Notes: generated from the sequence alone by a model not told the origin. A stretch of 56,156 bases of DNA from CAZABP01 sp964483245 (GCA_964483245.1 CAZABP010000030.1:1-56156), one strand, 5' to 3'. Shown: positions 35,742-44,488, counted from the first letter of the stretch. Numbers and translations: made by a program.

Positions 35742-38642
35742 ATGATGCGGAACCTGCCCCTGCGCCTGTTTCCGGTGGGCGCCCTGCTCGCCCTCGTCAC
35801 CCTGCAAGACCTGCACGCGCAGGAGCTGGCCGATCCGGTCCAGGCGATGGATTACGGCCCCTTCCTGTCGGCGACGTTCGGCGCGCCGTTTCCGCACGGC
35901 AACGTCACACACAAAGGAATCGCGATCGCGCTGCGCGACGGCGGGGTCATCTTCGACACCGAACTGCTGCGCGTCTCGGCCGCCTGGCACGGCCGCTGGT
36001 TGAACCTGCGTGGCACGGCCTATGACGGCGCGCACGGGCCGTACTCCTCACCGGCAGGCGAGCTGATCCACGGCACCGAGGCGAAACCGGGGTGGGCGAC
36101 GGAGAAAGGCTTCGTCGATCCCCGCGCAACCCCGCATGGACCGATGCCGCGTGAGCATGGTCGCTGGCGCGGGCTCTACGTGCACGGCGACCGCGTGACA
36201 CTCAGCTACGACGTGCACGGCATCCCGGTGTTGGAGGCGTTCTCGCACGCCGAGGCCGCGGGTCGACCGATGATCGTGCGCACGCTCGAGCTGCCGGAGC
36301 GCACGCAGATGCTGACCCTGCTCGTCGGCCAGCGTCCGCGCGCGGAGGCTGAGCTGCGCAACGACCGCGTCGTCTGGAGCTGGGAGCCACCGGCACCGGC
36401 CCGCGTCACGCGCGCGCGCACGACCGGGGCCTGGACCGATCTCCCGCACGGCGCGCCGTCGGCGAGCGATCTGCTGGATGCCCACAACGGCGGGCAGATC
36501 ACGTGGGTCGAGGGATTCGGTGGTCCCCACGCGCGCGCAGGTGCAGCCGACGACCGCGCGCTGCCACGCCTGAACGACGGTGCCGCCGCCGGCAACGACG
36601 ACGACACGTCGCGCGTGACGTGGTTCGACAGCAAGCAGGCGCGCCTGATCGCCACGCTGCCACGCGTCGCCGACGTGCGGCGGATCGACACGTATTCCTG
36701 GCACCGCGGCAACCGCGCGGCGCAGCGCTTCAAGGTCTTCGGCACGGCGGCGGAAGCGCCGGCCGACGCGGTCGATCCGGCTGCCGCCGGCTGGACCCCG
36801 ATCGCTTCGGTCGAGACCCGCCAGCTCGGCAACGGCGGCAAGCACGCGGTCGCGATCGCAGAGCCGGATGGCGGCTCGCTCGGCGAGTTCCGCCGCCTGC
36901 TGTTCGTGCTCGAACAGCCGGACGAGGCGGGGCAGTTCCTGACCGAGATCGATCTGTTCGCCGCCGGCATGGACGGCGCCGCCCCGCCGAAGCCGCCGGT
37001 CCCGGAGTCGGCACTGATCGCGGTCCGTGGCAATGCGCAGCTCGCGATCCACGGCGACGACGTCGTCGCGATCGTGCCTCCCGGCGGCCCGACGCGGATC
37101 GCGCTGGTCAGCGCGCGGATGCCGCGCGCGCAGCTCGCGGCAGTCGAAGCCGCGGCGACCGCGCTCGACCCGGCCCCGCTGGAGCCGCACACGAAGCCCG
37201 GTCCCGCGCGCTACCCGCAGGTCCTCGAGACGCGCGGCACGCTCGGCCCGGATGACGGCGCATTCGCGGTCGACACGATCACGGTGCCGGAGACCAATCC
37301 GTGGCACTCCCGCCTGCGCTTCGGCGCATTCGACTTCTTCTCCGACGGCCGCGCCGCGCTCTGCACCTGGAACGGCGACGTCTGGGTCGTCAGCGGAATC
37401 GACGCCGGCCTCGAGAAGCTGCGGTGGCGCCGGTTCGCGACCGGCCTGTTCGATCCGCTCGGGCTGCGCATCGTCGGCGATGTCGTGCACACGCTCGGCC
37501 GCGATCAGATCACGCGGCTGCACGACCGCGACGCGGATGGTGAGGCGGACTGGTATGAGTGCTTCAACAACGATGTGCTCGTGACCGACGGGTTCCACGA
37601 GTTCGCGTTCGACCTGCAGACCGACGCGGAGGGGAACTTCTATTTCAGCAAGGGCGGCCCGGTGAATCCGGGCGGGCGCGGGTTCCAGAAGCTGGTCCCG
37701 CACCACGGCACGATCCTGAAGGTGGATCGCGAGGGCCAAGGCATCTCCGTGTTCGCGACCGGCCTGCGTGCGCCGAACGGGATCGGCGTGGGACCCAACG
37801 GCGAAGTCACGTCCGGCGACAACCAAGGGACCTGGATGCCGGCGTGCCGGCTCAACTGGATCCGCCCGGGGAGCTTCCAGGGTTGCGTCGACACCGCGCA
37901 CCGCGAGCCGGCGCCGGCGACCTATGACCCGCCGATCTGCTTCCTGCCGATGCACGTCGACAACTCCGGTGGCGGGCAGGTCTGGGTGCCGCCCGGCACC
38001 TGGGGTCCGCTCGCCGGCAACCTGCTGCATCTCTCGTACGGCCAGTGCGTGCTCTACAACGTGCTGAAGGAGGAGATCGACGGCGTCGTGCAAGGGGGCG
38101 TCGTCGCGTTTCCGCTGAGCTTCGCGTCCAGCCTGATGCGCGGGCGGTTCGACGCGGACGGGCACCTCTATCTGGTCGGGTTCCGCGGCTGGCAGACGCG
38201 CGCGGCGCGCGAGACAGCGTTCCACCGCGTGCGCGCGACCGGCAAGCCGCTGCGCATGCCGAACGGAATCCACGTCAACCAGCGGGGGATCCGGCTCGAC
38301 TTCACCGACCCGCTCGATCCGGCGACCGCCGAGGATCCGCAGAGCTACGCGGTCGAGATGTGGAACTACTTGTGGAGTGAGGCCTACGGCTCGCCGGAGA
38401 TCTCGGTGCGCAATCCGCCGCCGCCGGAAGAGCTCGCGAAGCTGCCGACCAGCCATGTCACGCACGACCCGGTCGGCGTCCGCTCGGCGAAGCTGTCGGC
38501 CGACAAGCGCAGTGTGTTCCTCGAGCTCGAGGAAGTGCGCCAAGTCATGCAGATGAAGATCTCGATCGACGTCGACGCCGCCGACGGCGCGCCGGTCCGG
38601 CACGACGTATACCTGTCGATCCACAAGATCCCGGATGCGTAG
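35742..38642 (+). CDS. Exported DUF6797-type protein with sorbosone-dehydrogenase-like beta-propeller
   Basis: The 966-residue protein begins with a signal peptide (LRLFPVGALLALVTLQDLHAQ). The first 200 residues (MDYGPFLSATFGAP, NVTHKGIAIAL, RWLNLRGTAYDGAHGP) match DUF6797 of planctomycetes and Verrucomicrobia. From about 520 onwards a propeller of the membrane-bound-dehydrogenase or glucose/sorbosone type is seen (GDVWVVSGID, GLRAPNGIGVGPNGEV, NQGTWMPACRLNWIRPG). Such proteins often occur with cytochrome c domains and may oxidise sugars or polyols. The downstream cytochrome gene overlaps it by 8 bases, which fits electron transfer between the two. Two ATGs three bases apart are both possible starts. 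Confidence 0.82.
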   Translation: MMRNLPLRLFPVGALLALVTLQDLHAQELADPVQAMDYGPFLSATFGAPFPHGNVTHKGIAIALRDGGVIFDTELLRVSAAWHGRWLNLRGTAYDGAHGPYSSPAGELIHGTEAKPGWATEKGFVDPRATPHGPMPREHGRWRGLYVHGDRVTLSYDVHGIPVLEAFSHAEAAGRPMIVRTLELPERTQMLTLLVGQRPRAEAELRNDRVVWSWEPPAPARVTRARTTGAWTDLPHGAPSASDLLDAHNGGQITWVEGFGGPHARAGAADDRALPRLNDGAAAGNDDDTSRVTWFDSKQARLIATLPRVADVRRIDTYSWHRGNRAAQRFKVFGTAAEAPADAVDPAAAGWTPIASVETRQLGNGGKHAVAIAEPDGGSLGEFRRLLFVLEQPDEAGQFLTEIDLFAAGMDGAAPPKPPVPESALIAVRGNAQLAIHGDDVVAIVPPGGPTRIALVSARMPRAQLAAVEAAATALDPAPLEPHTKPGPARYPQVLETRGTLGPDDGAFAVDTITVPETNPWHSRLRFGAFDFFSDGRAALCTWNGDVWVVSGIDAGLEKLRWRRFATGLFDPLGLRIVGDVVHTLGRDQITRLHDRDADGEADWYECFNNDVLVTDGFHEFAFDLQTDAEGNFYFSKGGPVNPGGRGFQKLVPHHGTILKVDREGQGISVFATGLRAPNGIGVGPNGEVTSGDNQGTWMPACRLNWIRPGSFQGCVDTAHREPAPATYDPPICFLPMHVDNSGGGQVWVPPGTWGPLAGNLLHLSYGQCVLYNVLKEEIDGVVQGGVVAFPLSFASSLMRGRFDADGHLYLVGFRGWQTRAARETAFHRVRATGKPLRMPNGIHVNQRGIRLDFTDPLDPATAEDPQSYAVEMWNYLWSEAYGSPEISVRNPPPPEELAKLPTSHVTHDPVGVRSAKLSADKRSVFLELEEVRQVMQMKISIDVDAADGAPVRHDVYLSIHKIPDA

Positions 38643-40605
38643 GTTCGTCTTCGCCGCGGCCGCGCCGGCGGCGATCGGGCTGCTGCTCGCCGGCGGGCCG
38701 GCACGGCAAGCCGACGCACCGGGCCTGCTGGTCCAGTTCGCGCAAGGGGAACGCAGCGATCTGCGCACCGCGCGGCTGCTCGCGTTGCGCGTGCAGCCGC
38801 CGTCGGCGCCGACGCCGTTCCTGACCAGCGGGGCGTTCACAGCCGAGTTCACCGGCGAGCTGGAGATCGATGCGCGCGATCGGTTCACTTTCACGTTCGC
38901 CGGCGCCGGCAAGCTGGTCGTGGAGATCGGCGGCAAGGAGGTGCTGCGCGCGGAGTCGGCGCTGCCGGGTCAGGTGTCCGGCAGTGCAGTGCGGCTGAAC
39001 CGCGGCCGCCTGCCGTTCGTCGCGCGCTACGAGTCCCCACCGGACGGCGACGCGCAGCTCCGGCTCTTGTGGCAGTCGCCGGCATTCGGGCCGGAGCCGC
39101 TGCCGCCGGCGAAGCTCTGGCACACCTCGACGCCCGAGCTCGCCGCGGCGGACGAGCTCCGGCGCGGCCGCGAGCTGACGATCGAGCTCGCCTGTGCGCG
39201 CTGCCATCCGCTGACCGGGGCCGGCACCGCGGGCACGGTGCGCGAAGAGGCGGAGCGCATCGGTCCGGATCTCGGGCGCGCGGGCGCGAAGTTCACGGCG
39301 GCATGGCTCGCGCAGTGGCTGCGCGACCCGATGCAGTTCCGGCCGGACACGGCGATGCCACGCGTGCTCCACGGCACACCGGCGGAGCAGGACGCAGACG
39401 CGCGCGATCTCGCGGCCTGGCTCTGCCAGCAGACCGGCGAACCGGAAGCTGCGCTGCCGGCTGGCGACGCCAAGCTCGGCGCCGAGCTCGTCGACCAGCT
39501 CCGCTGCATCGGCTGCCACACGCTGCCGGACCAGGCTGCGGATCCGGAGCGCGTTCCGCTCGCGCATGTCGCGGCGAAATGGCGCGCCGGTGCCCTCGCA
39601 CGTTTCCTGCAAGCACCGGATCGCGATCACGCCTGGGCGCGGATGCCGGACTTCCGGCTCGACGCGCGCGAAGCCGCCGCGATCGCGGCGTACCTGCAGC
39701 CGGAACCGCCACCGGATGCGCCACCGCCCGGCGACGCGGCGCGCGGCGCACAGCGGTTCGAGGAGCTCGGCTGTGCGCGCTGTCACGTCGCCGGCGCGCG
39801 GGCGGCCACGCGTGCTGCGCTGCCGCTCGCAGATCGCGCGCGCGGCTGCCTCGCCGGCGATGCGGCGGCGCGCGGGCGCGCGCCGGACTTCGCGTTCGAT
39901 CCAGTTGAGCTCGCTGCGCTGCGCGCACTGTTCGACCGCCACGCCGGCGCCCCGGCGACCGACTGCACGGTCGAGGACACGGAGCGGTTGCTCGCGCGCG
40001 CGCGCTGCACCGCCTGCCACGCACTCGATGCCGAACAGGACCGGTGGACGCGCGTGCGCGCCGCCGGCGAGGAGCGCATCGAGCTGCCGCCACTGACCTG
40101 GGCCGGCGAGAAGCTGAACACCACCTATCTGCAGAAGCTGCTCCCGGGTCGCGAGATCGCCTATGCGCGCCCGTGGCTCGACGCACGGATGCCCGGCTTC
40201 TCGTCTCCGCTCGCCGCCCGGCTCGCGCTCGGTCTCGCCGCACCGCACGGTCTGAGCCGCGCCACGTTGCGTCCGGGCACCGCGGACGCGCGCCTCGCGC
40301 AGGCCGGCGCCGAACTGGTCAGCAGCGACGGCGGCTTCGGCTGCCGGCAATGCCATGCGATCGGCGGACTGCCGCCGAACGGCGTCTTCGACGTCCAAGG
40401 CATCGAGTTCACCCAGATCGCGCCGCGTCTGCGCCGCGAGTACTACGAGCGCTGGATGCGCGATCCGCTGCGCATCGATCCGGGCACGAAGATGCCGCGC
40501 TACGCCGATGCCAACGGCAAGACCGGCCTCGTCGACCGCTTCGGCGGCGACGCCGAGCAGCAGTTCGCCGCCATCTGGCAGCACCTCGTCGAGCTCGCGC
40601 GCTGA
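38635..40605 (+). CDS. Five-haem c-type cytochrome with N-terminal PA14-like domain
   Basis: The 656-residue exported protein has a signal-like N-terminus, then a beta domain at about 30-150 like PA14 (LTSGAFTAEFTGELEI, VARYESPPDGDAQLRLLW). Five CXXCH haem sites follow: CARCH 187-191, CIGCH 291-295, CARCH 380-384, CTACH 458-462 and CRQCH 570-574. Several resemble the planctomycete cytochrome type with methionine ligands in P.tkMPR-like motifs (TAMPRVL, TKMPRYA). It is encoded with the DUF6797 protein and overlaps it by 8 bases. It probably accepts electrons from that protein outside the cytoplasm. The MNIO cassette begins 87 bases downstream. Confidence 0.88.
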   Translation: MRRFVFAAAAPAAIGLLLAGGPARQADAPGLLVQFAQGERSDLRTARLLALRVQPPSAPTPFLTSGAFTAEFTGELEIDARDRFTFTFAGAGKLVVEIGGKEVLRAESALPGQVSGSAVRLNRGRLPFVARYESPPDGDAQLRLLWQSPAFGPEPLPPAKLWHTSTPELAAADELRRGRELTIELACARCHPLTGAGTAGTVREEAERIGPDLGRAGAKFTAAWLAQWLRDPMQFRPDTAMPRVLHGTPAEQDADARDLAAWLCQQTGEPEAALPAGDAKLGAELVDQLRCIGCHTLPDQAADPERVPLAHVAAKWRAGALARFLQAPDRDHAWARMPDFRLDAREAAAIAAYLQPEPPPDAPPPGDAARGAQRFEELGCARCHVAGARAATRAALPLADRARGCLAGDAAARGRAPDFAFDPVELAALRALFDRHAGAPATDCTVEDTERLLARARCTACHALDAEQDRWTRVRAAGEERIELPPLTWAGEKLNTTYLQKLLPGREIAYARPWLDARMPGFSSPLAARLALGLAAPHGLSRATLRPGTADARLAQAGAELVSSDGGFGCRQCHAIGGLPPNGVFDVQGIEFTQIAPRLRREYYERWMRDPLRIDPGTKMPRYADANGKTGLVDRFGGDAEQQFAAIWQHLVELAR

Positions 40606-40691
40606 CCGCGATCCCGGTTCGGGACTCTGCGCGCCGCCGGGAACCGCACGCGAGCCGATGGCATTGCTGTGCGCCCGGACAGGTGAGCACG

Positions 40692-41000
40692 ATGAGCAAA
40701 CCAACCCGTTGGATCCGCAACTTCGCCGCCGCCGTTGGCCTGCTGCTGCCGGCATGCACCGGCACCGAGCCGCAATCGGCGACGCCGGGAATCACCAGCC
40801 CGAACCCGAACCCCAACCCGATCCCGATCTCGCACCCGAACCCGATCTCGCACCCGATCCCGATCTCGCACCCGATCCCGGTGTCGAACCCGATCCCGAA
40901 CCCGAACCCGAACCCGAATCCGCACCCCGTCTCGGACCCGAACCCCATCCCCAACCCCATCCCGGCCGAAGACCCCTGCCCGCCCTGCGGACGCGGCTGA
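40692..41000 (+). CDS. Candidate MNIO substrate: lipoprotein with Asn-Pro/Ile-Pro/His-Pro stalk and C-terminal CPPCGRG
   Basis: ATG 40692 follows AGGTGA six bases upstream. The 102-residue peptide has a basic start, a hydrophobic core and a lipobox LPAC, making Cys22 the predicted lipid anchor. After TGTEPQSATPGITS comes a run of about 55 residues of alternating Pro with Asn, Ile, His and Ser. The chain ends EDPCPPCGRG, so Cys96 and Cys99 are the only other cysteines. Four bases later lies a DUF692/MNIO gene, an enzyme class that modifies cysteines near peptide C-termini. I infer a ribosomally made, modified surface peptide on a stiff proline stalk, perhaps binding a metal. An unmodified cell-wall-spanning lipoprotein is the alternative. 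Confidence 0.7.
   Translation: MSKPTRWIRNFAAAVGLLLPACTGTEPQSATPGITSPNPNPNPIPISHPNPISHPIPISHPIPVSNPIPNPNPNPNPHPVSDPNPIPNPIPAEDPCPPCGRG
40799..40967 (+). repeat. In-frame hexanucleotide-based repeat (CCCGAN units) encoding the proline stalk
   Basis: The region is built of six-base units close to CCCGAA and CCCGAT, mixed with CTCGCA to give longer units of 18 bases encoding IPISHP. Every unit is a multiple of three, so gain or loss of units keeps the frame and would only change stalk length. The array lies wholly inside the lipoprotein gene. Its strong C-rich strand bias is unlike the neighbours. Confidence 0.85.
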
Positions 41001-41004
41001 GCCG

Positions 41005-41889
41005 ATGACCACCGCGACCGGACCGACGCCGGCCGTCGGGCTCGAGCTGATGCCGGAGCCGGCATTCGCCGCCGCAACGGCGCCGCTGTTCGCAGCCGGC
41101 CTCGTCGACTGCGTCGAGTGGAGCTTCGACACGATCTGGCGGGAGACGCAGCGTCCCGCCGCGCTGCGCGCACTGCTCGACGAGTACGCAACCCGCGGCC
41201 GCCTGCACGGACACGGGGTCACGTTCGGACTGCTGTCGACAAGCGGCGAGCCGCGGCAGCAGCACTGGCTCGACGCGCTGCGCCGCGAAAGTGCTGCACG
41301 CCGCTACCTCCGGATCTCAGAGCACTTCGGATTCATGACGGCGGAAGGCTGGAGCGATGGCGCGCCGTTCCCGCCGCCACCCACACCCGACGCCATCGCC
41401 CTCGGACGTGACCGGCTCGCCCGGATCGCGGATGCCTGTGGACTCCCGGTCGGACTCGAGAACCTGGCGTTCGCGTTCGGGGCGGTCGACGTCGCCGGCG
41501 AAGGGGATCTGCTCGAGCAGATCCTGGCCCCGGTCGACGGTTTCCTGCTGCTCGACCTGCACAACCTGTGGTGCCGCGCCGTCAACTTCGGGATCGCACC
41601 CGGCGAGCTGCTGCGCAGCTACCCGCTGCATCGCGTGCGCACGCTGCACGTTTCCGGCGGCTCGTGGAGCGAGCTCGGCGGGCGGCGGCTGCGGCGCGAC
41701 ACACACGACGGTGGCGTTCCCGACGAAGTGTTCCGTCTCGTTCCGCTCGCGCTCGCGAGCTGTGAGCGGCTCGACACGGTGATCCTCGAACAGCTCGGCA
41801 GCGCGCTCGCCGGCGAACCGGCCACGCTGCGCTTCCGCAGCGACTACCTGCGCCTGCGCGCGCTGTGCCATGAGCCGGTCCGGAGCTGA
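41005..41889 (+). CDS. DUF692 family multinuclear non-haem iron oxidase (MNIO, MbnB/TglH/BufB-like)
   Basis: The 294-residue TIM-barrel protein matches DUF692 in order: VGLELMPEPAF, HGHGVTFGL (His70), ISEHFGF (His107), VGLENLAF (Glu152/Asn153), LLLDLHNLWCRAVNFG (Asp184, His186, Asn187), VRTLHVSGGS (His215), DTHDGGVPDEVFRL (Asp232, His234) and VILEQLG (Glu262). These are the positions that hold two or three iron atoms in characterised members. LDLHN differs from the commoner LDxNN, so one ligand-shell residue is changed. Known relatives use O2 to modify cysteines of small peptides. The precursor gene ends 4 bases before it, and a small ORF overlaps its 3' end by 20 bases, so the three are probably one transcript. 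Confidence 0.88.
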   Translation: MTTATGPTPAVGLELMPEPAFAAATAPLFAAGLVDCVEWSFDTIWRETQRPAALRALLDEYATRGRLHGHGVTFGLLSTSGEPRQQHWLDALRRESAARRYLRISEHFGFMTAEGWSDGAPFPPPPTPDAIALGRDRLARIADACGLPVGLENLAFAFGAVDVAGEGDLLEQILAPVDGFLLLDLHNLWCRAVNFGIAPGELLRSYPLHRVRTLHVSGGSWSELGGRRLRRDTHDGGVPDEVFRLVPLALASCERLDTVILEQLGSALAGEPATLRFRSDYLRLRALCHEPVRS

Positions 41890-42079
41890 TCCAGAGCCAT
41901 TCGCGCGCTTGCAACAGCGGCTGTTGGCGCAGCTGCACGGCAACGAACCGCTCGAGGAGCTGATCCGGGCGCTGCCTACCCTCACCGACGACCCGACGAC
42001 GCGGACCTGGCTCGCGTCGTTCGACCCGGTGATGCTCGCGCTCGCGCGCGAGCTCGCCCGCAAATGGCTGCGGCCGTGA
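41870..42079 (+). CDS. Small helical protein, possible partner of the MNIO enzyme
   Basis: The 69-residue ORF starts at ATG 41870, inside the last codons of the MNIO gene, and ends 15 bases before the convergent kelch gene. It is predicted to be helical and acidic in the middle (NEPLEELIRALPTLTDDP) with a basic end (LARELARKWLRP). It has no cysteine, signal peptide or membrane segment. MNIO enzymes usually need a partner encoded directly downstream (MbnC, TglI, BufC). Those are larger, so this would be a minimal version. The position supports a gene; the role is inference, and it could be an untranslated overlap. Confidence 0.5.
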   Translation: MSRSGADPEPFARLQQRLLAQLHGNEPLEELIRALPTLTDDPTTRTWLASFDPVMLALARELARKWLRP

Positions 42080-42094
42080 TCCCGCGCGGATCCG

Positions 42095-44323
42095 TTACTG
42101 GCCGACGACGCACTGCGCCGCGTCCGAGACGATCAACCCGAGCGCATTCGCCGTCGGTTCGGTCATCAGGATCTGCGCGTAGAACGTGACGCCGAGGAAC
42201 GCCTGATCGTTCGGGACCGGCGCAATCATGACCGTCTTCGTCGCCGTGGTCGTGACTGGGAAGTTCAGGTCGTAGCTGCACAGGACCTGACAGCCGGGCG
42301 CGCCGATCACGACGAGATCCAGCGGCAGCGGGATCGACAGCCAGTGCGTGCGCGAGAACCCGACCGTCCCGATGCCGAGCCGGTTGCCGGAGTTCGGCGT
42401 CGCCTGCAGCTGGAACACGTTGCCGAGCCGTGGCACCTGCCCGCCGAACGCCGAGATCCGCGGCGTACCGTTCGCGCCGGCGCAGCCCGTGCCGTACGCG
42501 AACACCGAGCCGAGCTGGCCGGAGTCGAACCGCAGCGTGTCGGCGAGCGGTCCATTCGTCCCGACACCACCGAACTGCACCAGCTGCCCGCTGTGCGTGT
42601 CGTAGGCCATCGCGTGCTGATCCCGCGCGGCTGGCGGGGACGTCAGCGTGCGTCGCTTGCCGACCTCCCAGTGGTCGTTCAGCAGGTTCGTGCCGTCCCA
42701 GCCACCGAACAGGACGACCGATTTGACCTTCGGGTCGTAGGCCATCGCGTGATCGGCGCGTGCGGTCGGACCACCTGTCACCGTCCGCTGCGTCCAGTTC
42801 GAACCATCCCACTCCCACCAGTCGCCGACCTGCGACGTGCCGTCGAACCCGCCGAACAGCAGCACCCGCTGCGTGTTCGCGTCGTAGGCCATCGCATGCC
42901 CCTCGCGTGGAGTCGGGCTGTTGGCAGGTGTCCGGCGCAGCCAGTCCATGCCATTCCATTCCCACGTGTCGTTGACGAGCCCTGCCCCACTGCGGCCGCC
43001 GAACAGCAACACGCGGTTGCGGGCTGCGTCGTACGCCATCGCATGGTTGTGCCGTGGCGAGGGCTGGGCCGTCTGCGGGAACACCTGCGCCCACGCACTG
43101 CCGTCCCACTCCCACGTATCGCCGAGCGGCATCGCACTGCGCCGCCCGCCGAACAACACGACGCGGTTCGCCGTCGTGTCGGTCGTCAGCGCGTGCTCGT
43201 CGCGCGTGCCAGGGTTCACCGTCGCCGGCATCTCGACCCAGCAGCTGCCGTTGAACACCCAGGTGTCGGAGTGCCCGCCGGCGCCGCCGTAGAGCAGCAC
43301 GCCGCCACCGATCTGCTGCGCCATCGCATGTCCGCCGCGCCCGATCGGGAACACGTCCCCGCTGCGCAGCGACCACTGCGACGTCGCGCCGTCCCAGGTC
43401 CACGTGTCTGCCAACACGAACGAGCCGCTGCCCCCACCGTGCAGGACCGACACGTTGCGTGCCTCGTCGTAGCACAGGGCCGGGTACTCACGCCCGATCG
43501 GGCCGTAGGTCGGAGTGACCGACGACCAGTCGGTGCCGTCCCACTCCCAGACGACCGTGAACAGTCCGAAGCCCCCCCAATGCTGCACGCGCTGGCGCTG
43601 CGTGTCGTACGTGCAACCTCCGCAGGCGGTCGGCGGCGGCATGTTGGTCGGCGCGGCCTGCGTCCAGGTCGTGCCATCGTAGAGCCAGGTGTCGTTGCGG
43701 AAGTTGCCGTCGTAGCCGCCGAACAACACGACCCGGCTGCGCTGTGCGTCGTAGGCGACCTCCGGGCAGGCGCGTGGCGACGGCGACGCTGCCGGCGTCA
43801 TCTGCGTCCAGTTGGTGCCGTCGTATTCCCAGGTGTCGCCGAAGTACGGCTGGTTGGTGACGACGCCGCCGAACAGGACCATGCGCTTGCGCGCGGCGTC
43901 ATAGACCAGTTCGTGGCCGTGGCGCGCCGGCGGCGAAGCAGTCGGTGCGCGCTGGGTCCATTTCGTTCCGTCGTATTCCCAGGTGTCGCCGAGCGCGGAG
44001 CCGTTGGCGCTGCGGCCGCCGAACAACACGCAGACCTTCCGGTCGCGGTCGTAGGCGAACGCAGCGTCGTCACGCGCGGACGGACGCACCGGCAGCAGGA
44101 TCTCGCGCCAGTACGAGCCATTCCATTCGGCGATGTCGTCGTGACGTCCGAGCAGCGAGCTGCCGCCGAACCGGACGACGACGTTGCGGTTGGCATCGAA
44201 CGTCATGACCTGGCGTTCGCGCGGCTCCGGAGTCAGCAGGCTGCTCCAGTTGCCTTGCGCGGCGATTCCGGTCGAGAGCAGGAAGAACGACAGAGCGAGA
44301 CCCGGGGTGGAGGCGGAGTCCAT
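42095..44323 (-). CDS. Exported kelch-repeat protein with about 12 repeats and C-terminal beta-sandwich
   Basis: ATG 44323 gives 742 residues with a signal peptide (LALSFFLLSTGIAAQ). About twelve kelch units follow, each near 50 residues and centred on motifs such as RVLLFGG, MVLFGGV, VVLFGGYD and VVLFGGWD, paired with DTWEYDGTNWTQ-type strands. One unit is diverged (RVQHWGGFG). Twelve units could form two six-bladed propellers. The final 130 residues (GTGCAGANGTPRISAF, LVVIGAPGCQVLCSY) resemble the C-terminal domain of secreted planctomycete proteins and hold several cysteines. It is probably surface-located and involved in binding. It converges on the MNIO cassette and is divergent from the ABC importer. 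Confidence 0.88.
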   Translation of the reverse strand: MDSASTPGLALSFFLLSTGIAAQGNWSSLLTPEPRERQVMTFDANRNVVVRFGGSSLLGRHDDIAEWNGSYWREILLPVRPSARDDAAFAYDRDRKVCVLFGGRSANGSALGDTWEYDGTKWTQRAPTASPPARHGHELVYDAARKRMVLFGGVVTNQPYFGDTWEYDGTNWTQMTPAASPSPRACPEVAYDAQRSRVVLFGGYDGNFRNDTWLYDGTTWTQAAPTNMPPPTACGGCTYDTQRQRVQHWGGFGLFTVVWEWDGTDWSSVTPTYGPIGREYPALCYDEARNVSVLHGGGSGSFVLADTWTWDGATSQWSLRSGDVFPIGRGGHAMAQQIGGGVLLYGGAGGHSDTWVFNGSCWVEMPATVNPGTRDEHALTTDTTANRVVLFGGRRSAMPLGDTWEWDGSAWAQVFPQTAQPSPRHNHAMAYDAARNRVLLFGGRSGAGLVNDTWEWNGMDWLRRTPANSPTPREGHAMAYDANTQRVLLFGGFDGTSQVGDWWEWDGSNWTQRTVTGGPTARADHAMAYDPKVKSVVLFGGWDGTNLLNDHWEVGKRRTLTSPPAARDQHAMAYDTHSGQLVQFGGVGTNGPLADTLRFDSGQLGSVFAYGTGCAGANGTPRISAFGGQVPRLGNVFQLQATPNSGNRLGIGTVGFSRTHWLSIPLPLDLVVIGAPGCQVLCSYDLNFPVTTTATKTVMIAPVPNDQAFLGVTFYAQILMTEPTANALGLIVSDAAQCVVGQ

Positions 44324-44449
44324 GGGTGATCGAACCGAGGTGGAGGTGTGGTGCGTTGGCGCCGAGGTGCGGTCGGAGCGCCGGCAGCCTAGGGAGCTGC
44401 GAGGAAACCTGACAACCCCCTCGCCGTGCCGGGCGCCGATTCCGTTGCG

Positions 44450-44478
44450 TTGACAGGTCGCTGCGACGTGGGAAGACT
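44450..44478 (+). promoter_or_regulatory. Weak candidate sigma70-type promoter of the ABC importer operon
   Basis: A perfect TTGACA lies at 44450-44455. Seventeen bases later is AAGACT, which matches only three of six positions of the -10 consensus. The predicted start would leave a very short leader before ATG 44489. It lies in the 165-base divergent gap with the kelch gene. Sequence alone does not decide it. Confidence 0.25.
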
Positions 44479-44488
44479 CGCCTCCCCG

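Noticed and set aside
36048..38936. Long minus-strand frame opposite the DUF6797 gene
   Set aside because: It is a reverse-frame shadow of a gene with a signal peptide and recognised domains; no motif or ribosome-binding site supports it.
40799..40967. Possible CRISPR array
   Set aside because: The units are six to eighteen bases, contiguous, without spacers, and in frame within a gene.
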